Positions 1-7,304 of a stretch of DNA of 42,450 nt are shown here, one piece after another. Location: contig CAZCDS010000057.1 in the NCBI GenBank assembly GCA_964497585.1, positions 1 through 42,450 of the forward strand, given 5' to 3'. The notes under the pieces were generated by a model that saw only the letters and a list, made by a program, of their open reading frames with translations, was not told the origin of the DNA and did no database searches. How positions within the stretch are numbered: position 1 is the first letter of the stretch; every line of letters begins with the position of its first letter. The DNA is from CAZCDS01 sp964497585. GTDB taxonomy: Bacteria; Desulfobacterota; Desulfomonilia; Desulfomonilales; Desulfomonilaceae. The position numbers were made by a program, and so were the translations under genes.

Positions 1-80
1 GCGTGCGCATCAACGAATTGCCCGTTACCTCGGAACGACTCTTCCTGGCTCTGCACGAGAAGAAAAAGGACGAGGACTGA
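1..80 (+). CDS. C-terminal end of a probable molybdenum hydroxylase large subunit (partial)
   Basis: An open frame enters from the left edge and stops with TGA at 78-80, giving about 25 residues that read VRINELPVTSERLFLAL and then a charged tail (HEKKKDED). The pattern 'elPvTpe+vl.Al.ek' is typical of the extreme C-terminus of xanthine dehydrogenase/aldehyde oxidase-type molybdopterin subunits, including 4-hydroxybenzoyl-CoA reductase alpha subunits. That is family knowledge applied to a very short stretch, so the assignment is tentative. The next gene starts 41 nt downstream on the same strand, so the two may be cotranscribed. Confidence 0.4.
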   Translation, partial: VRINELPVTSERLFLALHEKKKDED

Positions 81-121
81 TTGTCAAGACAGGGACAGAG
101 ATCGGAGAAAGGCCAGTACGC

Positions 122-607
122 ATGGATGGAAGACGGGTAAGTGACACCAGCATTGTCATGGCGGTTCAGATGAACCCCGAGGACGCGAATCCCGTGGGCA
201 ATGTTCACGGCGGGGTTATCATGAAGTACGTCGATACCGCCGCTGGCGCAGTGGCGATACGACATGCGAGGTCCACTTGTGTCACTGCGTCGATAGACCG
301 GCTCGATTTCCATCACCCCGTGTTCGTGGGGGACCTCTTGATCCTCAAGGCGAGCCTGAATCTCGTCGGCAGGAGTTCTATGGAGGTAGGCGTGAGGGTG
401 GAGGCGGAGAACCTGCTCACCGGTGAGGTGCGGCATACAGCATCGGCGTACCTTACCTTCGTCGCGCTGGACGAGGATGGCCGTCCCACTGAGGTTCCCC
501 CGCTCCTGGTCGAAACGGATGCCGAGGAGCGGAGGCACTGCGAGGCAAAAATCCGCCGCGATTCAAGGCTTGCGGAAAGGCTCTGTGAGAGCAACCAGAG
601 TGTGTAG
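122..607 (+). CDS. Acyl-CoA thioesterase, hotdog fold (YciA/BACH type)
   Basis: A 161-residue protein of normal length for single-hotdog acyl-CoA hydrolases, which cleave acyl-CoA to free acid and CoA in the cytoplasm. Residues about 18-45 carry the family signature: Asn-Pro, then GNVHGG, then the helix with the conserved Asp (KYVDTAAG). In relatives this Asp and the HGG loop position the thioester. A second strand block (SIDRLDFHHPVFVGDLL) and the ASAYLTFVALD block match the rest of the fold. A Shine-Dalgarno-like GGAGAAAGG precedes ATG 122. Substrate chain length cannot be read from the sequence. It lies just after a probable molybdenum hydroxylase end. Confidence 0.9.
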   Translation: MDGRRVSDTSIVMAVQMNPEDANPVGNVHGGVIMKYVDTAAGAVAIRHARSTCVTASIDRLDFHHPVFVGDLLILKASLNLVGRSSMEVGVRVEAENLLTGEVRHTASAYLTFVALDEDGRPTEVPPLLVETDAEERRHCEAKIRRDSRLAERLCESNQSV

Positions 608-687
608 CGAAGGATCGTAGGTTCGCATGGGAAGGCGTCTGAGTTCCTGACCATCAAGGACGTTCGCCACAAGAGGGGAGGTGTGCC

Positions 688-1488
688 ATCAGCCCAACTC
701 ATCCGAAACAGGTATTTGAGGCGGACCACCTTGTTGACGGTCTGTATGTGAGGGAGGCTCTTCCTGCCGATGAAGGCAGGTCACGCACGCCGCTGGTGAT
801 GGTACCCGGAGCGTGTCATGGCTGGTGGGCCTTTGAGAAGTGGCTGCCGTTCTTCGCTGAAGCGGGTTGGAAGACCTATGCCCTGTCGCTTCGCAACCAC
901 ACCGATTCTTATCCTATTCCTGATGAGGAATATCTCGAGCTGAGGGTACAGGACTACGTCGAGGATGTGATGGCCGTCCTCAGGTGGATCTGTGATCCTG
1001 CAATTCTTCTCGGGCACAGCATGGGCGGGATCATCGCGCAGAGGGTGGCGGAATCGATCGATCTGGAGGCGCTCATCCTCGTTGCGTCCGTGGGACCCGG
1101 GCAGCTCGGCTCAATAAGGGAGCCTCTGCCGGAAGATATTGCGGTAATGCTTGAGCCTGAGGCCGTCCGGAGCGCGTGGGTGGGTCGGCTCGATGATGCG
1201 AGCTTCAATTCCCTGTACGAGCGACTCGTGCCCGAATCACCATCCGTGATAAACGAGTATTCGTGTAAGAAGGTCATGATCGACCGTATCTCGATCACGT
1301 GTCCCATTCTCGTCGAAGGGGCCGAACACGATCACAGCGCGGTACACAATTTCCGCTCCGTGGCCCAGTTCTACAATGCAGACAGTCTCATGGTTCCTGA
1401 CAGCGGACACGAGATCATGCTGGAAGAGCGCTCGGTCTTCGCAGCAGCGGAAATAGAGAAATGGATGGCCGCGGCCCTGGAGGGGTGA
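688..1488 (+). CDS. Alpha/beta hydrolase with possible non-canonical ATC start
   Basis: A single-domain alpha/beta hydrolase, cytoplasmic, of unknown substrate. Visible parts are the oxyanion region VPGACHGWW, the nucleophile elbow GHSMGG (Ser nucleophile), a candidate acid residue in EGAEHDHS and the catalytic His in DSGHEIM. The first conventional start in frame is GTG 748, but it has no Shine-Dalgarno sequence. The frame is open further up to 643, and the upstream codons read like the natural N-terminus (HLVDGLYVREA). A strong AGGGGAGG lies just before an in-frame ATC at 688, exactly where an ATG would be expected. Either ATC is used, or an ATG mutated to ATC and translation now starts at GTG 748. 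The hydrolase assignment is secure; the start is not. Confidence 0.8.
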   Translation: MSPTHPKQVFEADHLVDGLYVREALPADEGRSRTPLVMVPGACHGWWAFEKWLPFFAEAGWKTYALSLRNHTDSYPIPDEEYLELRVQDYVEDVMAVLRWICDPAILLGHSMGGIIAQRVAESIDLEALILVASVGPGQLGSIREPLPEDIAVMLEPEAVRSAWVGRLDDASFNSLYERLVPESPSVINEYSCKKVMIDRISITCPILVEGAEHDHSAVHNFRSVAQFYNADSLMVPDSGHEIMLEERSVFAAAEIEKWMAAALEG

Positions 1489-1607
1489 CCGCCTATTCCC
1501 AGACAGCCGTGGGGCAACACAACGACTACGCTGCCGGCTTGGTGGGTCGGGTTTCCGTGCCTGCCCTGCTTCGGCGCCATGGAACGACGATCGAGCCGGT
1601 TTCCGGT

Positions 1608-2219
1608 TCATGCTGCCTCGGTCATGTCTCCAGACTTCTTGATCCCGTCTTCCGGATGAAGCTTTTTCGCGTAGTCGGCATCGGCAAAGCCCATCCGAAT
1701 CGTCGGATCCTTGTCGATCGCATAGGCAGCGGCAATGGGCAGCTCAAGGGAGTCGTCTGCGGTCGCTTCAAGGATACGGATCTCGAATCCAGCATATATC
1801 GGTCGCAATTTCTCGGGGAGCTGAAACATGATGACTAATTGGCGGGCGACCCTGTTCCCACTGTCGCTGAGCACCTCAAAGGTGAGGCTGTTCTTCTCGG
1901 AGGTTGTCAAGGAGTTGCCGGGGGTACCCGGGAAAATCGCGATCAGCTTTGTACCAAGCTCTGTGATCCTAAGCAGTCCGACCTGCAGAGACCGTGGCTC
2001 CAGACCGCAGTCCGGTAACCAGTCGCCTCGATAGAAACTGATAGCCGCGGGGCCGTTATTCAACACCTATCGCACGGCTCCGGTTTTCCCGATCTCGCTG
2101 GGTAGTGGGAAGTCAGGGGCCCTATCGTCCACGTTGAGGCTTGCTTCGACAATCCCTGACTGTGCAAGTTCCTCGCCGCACGCGTGCATAACGGCCAGTT
2201 TGTTTGCGGATATCACCTT
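1608..2219 (-). pseudogene. Decayed peroxiredoxin-like (AhpC/TSA) pseudogene
   Basis: Read on the minus strand, two open segments join in one frame into a peroxiredoxin-like AhpC/TSA protein. The upstream segment contains DDRAPDFPLPSEIGKTG, the usual 'GD.ApdF.Lpd..Gk' entry. The downstream segment contains FYRGDW, then LRITELGTKLIAIFPGTP, LTTSEKNSLTFEVLSDSGN and the IDKDPTIRMGFADADY tail. They are separated by an in-frame TAG at 2069-2067. The active site normally reads RGgWCPYC; here it is RGDWLPDC, so the peroxidatic Cys is Leu and only the second Cys remains. The nonsense codon plus the lost catalytic residue argue for a dead gene. The N-terminal boundary near 2219 is approximate. Confidence 0.75.
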
Positions 2220-2469
2220 CCGGGCTGCTTCGCGAACCCTGCACCTTGCTCGCAAAAGCCGGAGGCAACATGGAAAACCGACCCGCGTGTCTTGACAGGC
2301 AGGACCGTCCTGGTTGACCATGTGGCGGAGACCTGCCCCGCAGTCCTCTCGGCAGCCGATGATGCGAGGCGGGAGTTACTGGAGGCATGGCGGGAGCAGG
2401 GTAGGTCCTGCCCGGTCAGACGATCGCAGCAGTCACGCTGACTGCGGGCTGAGTATTCAGGAGAGCGCT

Positions 2470-2979
2470 TTGGTAATCGTAAGAAAAGAGCGACCCGAAG
2501 ACGTGGACGCCATCAGGAGTGTTCTCGCTTCAGCCTTCGAAACATCTGCCGAAGCGCGGCTGGTAGATGAGTTGCGAACCCGCAACGCGTTTGAGCTTTC
2601 CCTTGTCGCGGAGGTGGACGGTTGGATTGTGGGACACATCCTCTTCACGCGTGTTTCCATAGGCTCTGAGGATTCAGCCACCCGCGCGGTGGCTATCGGT
2701 CCCATGGGGGTGCTCCCGGAATTCCAGAGGAAAGGAATCGGCTCGCAGCTTGTCCTCCAGGGATTGGAAGAATGCCGCAGATCCGGGGGTGAGATTGCCA
2801 TTGTGTTGGGGCATCCCGGCTTCTATCCGCGATTCGGATTCTCTGCGGCCAAGCCGTACGGTATCAGTTTTGAAGACGAGGTACCGGACGAGGCCTTCAT
2901 GGTCGCCGAGCTTCGTCCCGGCGCGCTCTACAACGTACACGGCATCGTGAGTTACGAACCGGAATTTTCTGCTGTGTAA
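2470..2979 (+). CDS. GNAT-family N-acetyltransferase (YhbS-like)
   Basis: A 169-residue cytoplasmic acetyltransferase that should transfer acetyl from acetyl-CoA to an unidentified amine. The acetyl-CoA pyrophosphate loop is visible as VLPEFQRKGIGSQLV. The following helix and the strand with HPGFYPRFGF are typical of the YhbS subgroup. TTG 2470 is preferred as start because AGGAG at 2459-2463 sits 6 nt before it and the protein then begins VIVRKERPEDVDAI, as in relatives. The frame is open about 156 nt further upstream, but those residues do not look like the family. It follows the dead peroxiredoxin, which is on the other strand. Confidence 0.85.
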   Translation: MVIVRKERPEDVDAIRSVLASAFETSAEARLVDELRTRNAFELSLVAEVDGWIVGHILFTRVSIGSEDSATRAVAIGPMGVLPEFQRKGIGSQLVLQGLEECRRSGGEIAIVLGHPGFYPRFGFSAAKPYGISFEDEVPDEAFMVAELRPGALYNVHGIVSYEPEFSAV

Positions 2980-3219
2980 GGCCGACCAGCACCGACTCTC
3001 TCCGCTTCCCTGGAATTCGTCGATCATTGCCGGCCCCCGCGTCCGATCATGTTGAACCCCGAAGCAGGGGTGGGCGCTCCTCGATGAACTCGAAAGACCG
3101 CCAAATGAGGTTGACGAGAACCTCTTCCTCCTGATAAACTATGCCGTCCCCTCACGTACACGTGATGAGCGCTAATAATCTTGCTCGTTTCCTCATGGAC
3201 CTGGAGAAAGAGGCTCGTG

Positions 3220-3975
3220 ATGCCGCAGAAGGGAAAGAAAAGGGAGAAAGGTGAGCGACTCTGGTTCAGGACGTTACTCTTCGTACTTCCGAAGATCGTC
3301 GGAGCCTACTTCAGACTCGTGGACCTGACTTCACGAAAGGTCTTCCTCAACGGCGATATCGAAGAGACTGTCCTCAAAAAGAGGAGTTTTTGCCTTGCCG
3401 GTTTTCATGGCGCTCTGCTCTGGGCCGCCTACTATTTCCGTTCGTACGGCGGCATCATCATGGTGAGTCGCTCCTGGGACGGCGAGCTGATCGACCGATG
3501 CCTCCGCCAATGGAGATACGACACCGCTCGAGGTTCGTCGTCGAAGTTCGGTAAAGAAGCACTCCAGCAAATGATCGACACAGTGAACGAACGGGCGTGC
3601 AACTCCGGCATGGCTGTAGACGCGCCGCGCGGTCCGGCAAGAAAGGTGAAGATCGGTGCTGTCCTCATAGCAAAGGAGACGGGCCAGCCTCTCGTGCCCG
3701 TTGGCACCTGGACAACTCGGCACCTTCAATTCAACTCGTGGGACAAGATGATCCTACCGTTGCCCTTCGGAACCGTTATTACCGCTCTAGGTGAACCGAT
3801 CGAAGTACCCGAAGGCCTCGAGCGAGAAGGGTACGAGCGGGTCAGGCAAGAAGTCGAGAAGAGGATCCTCGATACCCAACTGCAAGCCGAGGCGAAGGCC
3901 AAGGAGCTTGTCCGTGGAGGTTCCGAGGTCGGGCTCAGACCGGCTCCCACAGAGACCTCTTCGGCCAACCTGTGA
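3220..3975 (+). CDS. Lysophospholipid acyltransferase-like protein (DUF374)
   Basis: About 251 residues matching the DUF374 branch of lysophospholipid acyltransferases, thought to acylate a membrane lipid or lipid A-type acceptor at the inner membrane. The characteristic blocks are the His motif (LAGFHGALLWAAYYF, in place of the usual WHgrl), then IIMVSRSWDGELI, RGSSSKFGKEAL, and AVDAPRGPARKVKIGAVLIA with GQPLVPVG. The N-terminus is basic (PQKGKKREKGERLW) before a hydrophobic stretch, suiting a membrane-associated enzyme. ATG 3220 is chosen because AAAGAGG lies 6 nt upstream; TTG 3181 would add 13 unsupported residues. A perfect hairpin follows at 3997-4027. Confidence 0.8.
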   Translation: MPQKGKKREKGERLWFRTLLFVLPKIVGAYFRLVDLTSRKVFLNGDIEETVLKKRSFCLAGFHGALLWAAYYFRSYGGIIMVSRSWDGELIDRCLRQWRYDTARGSSSKFGKEALQQMIDTVNERACNSGMAVDAPRGPARKVKIGAVLIAKETGQPLVPVGTWTTRHLQFNSWDKMILPLPFGTVITALGEPIEVPEGLEREGYERVRQEVEKRILDTQLQAEAKAKELVRGGSEVGLRPAPTETSSANL

Positions 3976-3996
3976 TAAATTAAGAATTGTTTATCC

Positions 3997-4027
3997 GGGG
4001 AGTCCTTTCTATCAGAAAGGACTCCCC
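3997..4027. terminator. Perfect 14-bp hairpin between convergent genes
   Basis: The arm GGGGAGTCCTTTCT at 3997-4010 is exactly complementary to 4014-4027, with a 3-nt loop. It lies 21 nt after the plus-strand acyltransferase and is also downstream of the minus-strand small secreted gene. Neither side has a clean T-run, although the minus-strand exit is AT-rich. It is probably a bidirectional transcription stop or RNA 3'-end stabiliser. Confidence 0.65.
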
Positions 4028-4203
4028 GTTGCACTCTCGCCCAAGAACTCTTCCCCCTGCAGCCAACTCCCTGGGACGCTCAGATATGCTCGACCCCCAC
4101 GAGAACGTGGTCACCCGAGGGAAACAGTCCTGCGCCAGTGGCTCCAGGCATACCCTATCAGTTCGACAGCGACACCGCGCGGCCGATGAGTTAGCCCGGA
4201 GAG

Positions 4204-4467
4204 CTACTTCTTCATCTCCTTCTTCATCATTTTCTTCTTCTTGGGCTTCGCCTTTTTCGGCTTCAGGCACGGCCTCGGCGGACAGGGGTACGGAGGACAC
4301 CATCCGTACCAGTACGGACCGCACACATACGGCACGCAGAACACCGGGCCACACCACACAGGTCCACACCATCCGCGCATGAATCGCGCCGAGGCCTGAT
4401 CGGCCCAGACGCCGCAGAGCAGGGCCACTGCGACCGCAAAGACAACGACTACCAGCATCTTCTTCAT
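4204..4467 (-). CDS. Small secreted Cys/Pro/Trp-rich protein with lysine tail
   Basis: An 87-residue protein of no family I recognise. Residues 1-27 form a clear signal peptide: MKKM, a Val/Ala-rich core, then a probable signal peptidase site after ASA. The mature part, about residues 28-67, has eight cysteines set among Trp, Tyr, Pro and Gly with repeated x-C-G-P or x-C-x-P units (WCGPVWCGPVFCVP). It ends with about 20 residues dominated by lysine (KPKKAKPKKKKMMKKEMKK). GAGGAGGG lies 6 nt before ATG 4467-4465, a strong start; the longer upstream frame is not needed. Location should be periplasmic or extracellular. Disulfide bonding, metal binding or an envelope role would all fit; none is shown. 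Confidence 0.75.
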   Translation of the reverse strand: MKKMLVVVVFAVAVALLCGVWADQASARFMRGWCGPVWCGPVFCVPYVCGPYWYGWCPPYPCPPRPCLKPKKAKPKKKKMMKKEMKK

Positions 4468-4930
4468 GATGCACCCTCCTCTAAGCTGTAACGTTATTTC
4501 CTTGATCCGAGAAAATATCCCTGCCGCGACGTGTACTACATCGATGAGACGTTTGTCCAGAAACTTGATCATGGTTTCGGTTGCAACCCTGTCTACCGTC
4601 ACTCGTAAGGCCCGAGGACCGGCGTGAGCCACACGGCTGCTGATTCCGATAGGGCCTTCAAATCAGGCCTTATTTCGGCGTTACGGAGGCTCTCAGAGGC
4701 AGCCGAGGAACGAGGCAAGAAACCCAGAGTCCACCTTAGGAGAGGAAACCGACTTCACGGATAGCGAAGGAGCGCGGCCGCGGGGATATGGCCGAAAAGC
4801 GTTGTATCCAGCCGTTACGACATGGCATAAAGAGATGAAAGTCGGCGATGGAGTCCGTTGGCGGGCGAATCGGCCTCGTCAGTCTCCCGTCATACAGCCG
4901 ACAGATCGAAATTTTCGCGACCGAAATCAG
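4468..4930. other. Intergenic region between divergent genes
   Basis: About 460 nt between the minus-strand small secreted gene and the plus-strand LysE gene. The part next to 4467 holds the strong Shine-Dalgarno of the small gene. Open frames continue through it in both directions, but their translations (upstream extensions of both neighbours) show no conserved features. I saw no convincing promoter, repeat or RNA structure. Confidence 0.5.
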
Positions 4931-5554
4931 ATGCTGCTCTACGTGAAGGGATTCATCCTCGGCCTCATCATTTGTGTGCCCATCGGGCCTGTGGGGCTGC
5001 TCTGTTTAAGAAGGACTCTGACCCACGGGAAGTCGGAGGGAGTTGCTTCCTATCTAGGGGCTGCAAGCGTAGACGGGCTGTACTGTTCGATCGCCGGGTT
5101 CGGTGTCACGGCCGTGTCGACCTTCGTGGTGACCGAGGAACTGTGGCTCCGACTTGCAGCAGGGCTCGTCCTGATCGGAGTCGGAATCGGGATATACGTG
5201 TCCGCTGTCCAGGAAAGGGACTCTCCCCCGACCGCTGAGGGACCGGTACGCTCGTACGTCTCTACCTTCCTGCTCACCCTCACGAATCCCGTTCCAATCC
5301 TCGTTTTCGCGGCGGTCTTTGCTGCACTCGGCGTTGGTGGGTGGAAGGGTGAGTATGCTTCCACAGCCATGCTCGTTCTGGGAGTCTTTTCCGGATCCGC
5401 TGTCTGGGGGCCTGTATTGGTGACCGGGCTCACTCTCTTTCAACCGCATTTGGACGGACACAGAGTCCGGGTCCTGAACAAACTATCCGGAGCCGTTATG
5501 GCCGCGTTCGGCGTTGGCGTAGAAGTGCTCACCTTTTTCAAGCTGATGGTTTGA
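4931..5554 (+). CDS. LysE-family translocator
   Basis: A 207-residue inner-membrane protein of the LysE/RhtB exporter family, which exports amino acids or related small metabolites using the proton gradient. The N-terminus MLLYVKGFILGLIICVPIGP carries the family's Pro-Gly-Pro entry (PIGPVGLLCLRRTL), followed by the Gly-rich second helix. The LTNPVPILVF motif in the fourth helix also matches. About six hydrophobic segments can be drawn. ATG 4931 is selected because it gives the standard length; the frame is open to 4802, but the added residues are polar and unlike the family. No strong ribosome binding site is visible. The substrate is unknown. Confidence 0.85.
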   Translation: MLLYVKGFILGLIICVPIGPVGLLCLRRTLTHGKSEGVASYLGAASVDGLYCSIAGFGVTAVSTFVVTEELWLRLAAGLVLIGVGIGIYVSAVQERDSPPTAEGPVRSYVSTFLLTLTNPVPILVFAAVFAALGVGGWKGEYASTAMLVLGVFSGSAVWGPVLVTGLTLFQPHLDGHRVRVLNKLSGAVMAAFGVGVEVLTFFKLMV

Positions 5555-5737
5555 TCGCCCCCTCAACAAAACGAAAAGACTTTCATCACCGATTGGCCAA
5601 AAAGGAAAGGCGATCTACTCCCGCGCCACGCCGTGACTTCTCCACGCGTCGATGCCAAAGGCGGGGCCGCTCCGGCGCGCCCCAGGTGTCTCCTTCGGCC
5701 ACGGTCAGGGGCTCCAAGAGTATCGCCTAACGATGGC

Positions 5738-6205
5738 CTAGTCCGGGGTCTTGCTCCTTACAGTGAGCACGGGACAATTTGCCGTGCGGACCACGTTCTC
5801 TGCGGTGCTTCCGAGAATGAGACTCTTGAATCCAGTCCATCCGTGGGTTCCCATCACGATCAGATCCACGTTCTCCTCGTCGGCAAATTGAACGATCCCC
5901 GCGGCCGGATCTGAAACCCGATAGAAGGCCGCGACCTTAAAGTCATCAGACCCGTGCGCTGCCTGGCACTCCTGAGCAACGAGGTCGAGTTCCTCCTGAA
6001 CCCGTTCCTGAATGTCCCGCTGGAGCTGGGCCATGTCGACCGGGATTCTCTCCTCGAAGAGGGGATAGCCGAGAGGACTGGAGTTGACGACGTGCAGGAT
6101 GCACAGTTCCGCTGAGAACGCCTTGGCGTACTCGACCGCGCGATGACGTGCAGGAATGGAATTCTCCGAAAAGTCAGTACAGAAAAGAATCTTGGCGGTG
6201 GTCAT
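5738..6205 (-). CDS. Universal stress protein, UspA family
   Basis: A 155-residue single-domain Usp. It begins AKILFCTDFSENS, the typical first strand with the Asp-Phe-Ser loop. The ATP-binding signature G-x2-G-x9-G-S is intact at about residues 119-133 (GTHGWTGFKSLILGS) and ends with CPVLTVR. It should therefore be an ATP-binding dimeric stress protein in the cytoplasm. GAGGAGGCG is placed correctly before the ATG at 6205. It diverges from the TetR gene, with 258 nt between them. Its exact physiological role cannot be read from the sequence. Confidence 0.92.
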   Translation of the reverse strand: MTTAKILFCTDFSENSIPARHRAVEYAKAFSAELCILHVVNSSPLGYPLFEERIPVDMAQLQRDIQERVQEELDLVAQECQAAHGSDDFKVAAFYRVSDPAAGIVQFADEENVDLIVMGTHGWTGFKSLILGSTAENVVRTANCPVLTVRSKTPD

Positions 6206-6410
6206 ATGGGTCGCCTCCTCGCCCCGAAAGCAATCAATGTCAGTTATCTATCGCAGCCTACTTCGTTGCGGCAAGGAGATGCAACACATTTTGTCAGGGA
6301 CGAGAGAAAAACCGCGCTTCGTCGCGTCGGGGTTTGAGACGGAGGATCGATTCTTTATTCGGGGGTATTGCGGTTGGCGTGGCCGTAGGCGGAGAGGGGG
6401 AACAAAGTTC

Positions 6411-6439
6411 TTGACAAGAATGGATCGTTTCTTTAGAAT
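6411..6439 (+). promoter_or_regulatory. Sigma-70-type promoter of the tetR gene
   Basis: TTGACA at 6411-6416 and TAGAAT at 6434-6439 are separated by 17 nt, a near-consensus housekeeping promoter. The -10 box overlaps the operator palindrome that begins at 6436, so repressor binding would block polymerase. Confidence 0.85.
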
Positions 6440-6451
6440 GAATATTCATTC
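6436..6451. promoter_or_regulatory. Perfect 16-bp operator palindrome (TetR autoregulation)
   Basis: GAATGAATATTCATTC is a perfect inverted repeat overlapping the -10 box and lying 12 nt before the tetR start codon. Position and symmetry are typical of a TetR dimer operator; an AGGAGGAG Shine-Dalgarno follows directly. A diverged copy lies at 7103-7120. Confidence 0.8.
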
Positions 6452-6463
6452 CAGGAGGAGAGG

Positions 6464-7060
6464 ATGCAGGTCCGCCATTCCAGAGAAAACGTAAACGGGC
6501 AACCGGAAAAGCGAGCTGCTATACTCAGCGCGGCTCTCGACCTTTTCGCGGAACGCGGGTTGCACGGGACCGCAGTGCCCCTCCTTGCTGAGAGGGCTAA
6601 GGTTGGCATTGGCACCATCTACCGATACTTCGAGACCAAGGAAGCCCTCGTTAATGCGTTGTACCAAGAGCAGAAGCGGCTCATGGCTGCGGCAATTCAA
6701 GCGGATTTCCCCCTTGATCTGCCGCCGCGGGAACAGTTCCATGTCCTGTGGATGAGGCTGGTCGCGTTTGCGCGTGAGCATCCGGCGTCGATCCGGTTCA
6801 TGGAATTGCACTACCACCAGTCCTACTTGGACGAGACGAGTCGGAGATTGGAGGAACAGGTATCAGCCTGGTTTGCGGGCCTCTTGCAACCTGGGGTGGA
6901 ATTGCAGGTGTTGAAGGAGGGCCCAGCGGAACTCTTCATGGCGCTGGTAAAGGGGGCGTTTGTCGGGATCATGCGGGCCTATTGGGAGGGGAGAATTGAA
7001 CTGACGGAGGAGATCCTTGAGCTTGCTGAAGCGTGTTGTTGGGAGGCGATTCGTGGATGA
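6464..7060 (+). CDS. TetR/AcrR-family transcriptional regulator
   Basis: A 198-residue one-component repressor. The helix-turn-helix occupies about residues 20-60 (AILSAALDLFAERG, then VPLLAERAKVGIGTIYRYF and the ETKEALVNALY helix). The C-terminal ligand/dimer domain is typical in length and contains FMELHYHQSYLDE. ATG 6464 follows an AGGAGGAGAGG sequence. The gene sits behind its own strong promoter, covered by a perfect palindrome, so it is very probably autorepressed. A second palindrome between this gene and the decarboxylase-like gene makes that operon its likely target. The ligand is unknown; an acyl-CoA or aromatic compound would fit the neighbourhood but is only inference. Confidence 0.92.
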   Translation: MQVRHSRENVNGQPEKRAAILSAALDLFAERGLHGTAVPLLAERAKVGIGTIYRYFETKEALVNALYQEQKRLMAAAIQADFPLDLPPREQFHVLWMRLVAFAREHPASIRFMELHYHQSYLDETSRRLEEQVSAWFAGLLQPGVELQVLKEGPAELFMALVKGAFVGIMRAYWEGRIELTEEILELAEACCWEAIRG

Positions 7061-7102
7061 GCAGGGGCACAGCGCAGCGTACTCTTTTTTTTGTCTGCGG
7101 AA

Positions 7103-7120
7103 GGAATGAACATTCAGTCC
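7103..7120. promoter_or_regulatory. Second TetR operator-like palindrome
   Basis: GGAATGAACATTCAGTCC is an imperfect inverted repeat with 7 of 9 positions symmetric. It shares the GAATGAA core and the ATTCA second half with the perfect operator at 6436-6451. It lies about 185 nt before the decarboxylase-like gene, so the TetR protein probably also controls that operon. Confidence 0.65.
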
Positions 7121-7304
7121 GAATAGCGAAAAACCCCCAGTCCCGGAAAGGATCGCCCATCTCCTGCCCCTGATGACTCTCCGCAGACAGACCCAGCGTC
7201 AATCGCCGGAGAGCTCGGGCTAGCATGATTCGAAGAGAATCCCACCGGCAAAGGCAAGAGTGTAACCGGCCGGCTGCCCTGAGCCACAGAAGGGAGAAAA
7301 GAGG

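Noticed and set aside
2067..2069. In-frame TAG in the peroxiredoxin-like gene as a pyrrolysine codon
   Set aside because: The active site is lost as well and no pyl gene is visible; a nonsense mutation is simpler.
2184..2441. 85-codon plus-strand frame between the pseudogene and the GNAT gene
   Set aside because: Ends just before the GNAT gene and looks coding-like in part, but no family could be recognised and the start is unsupported.
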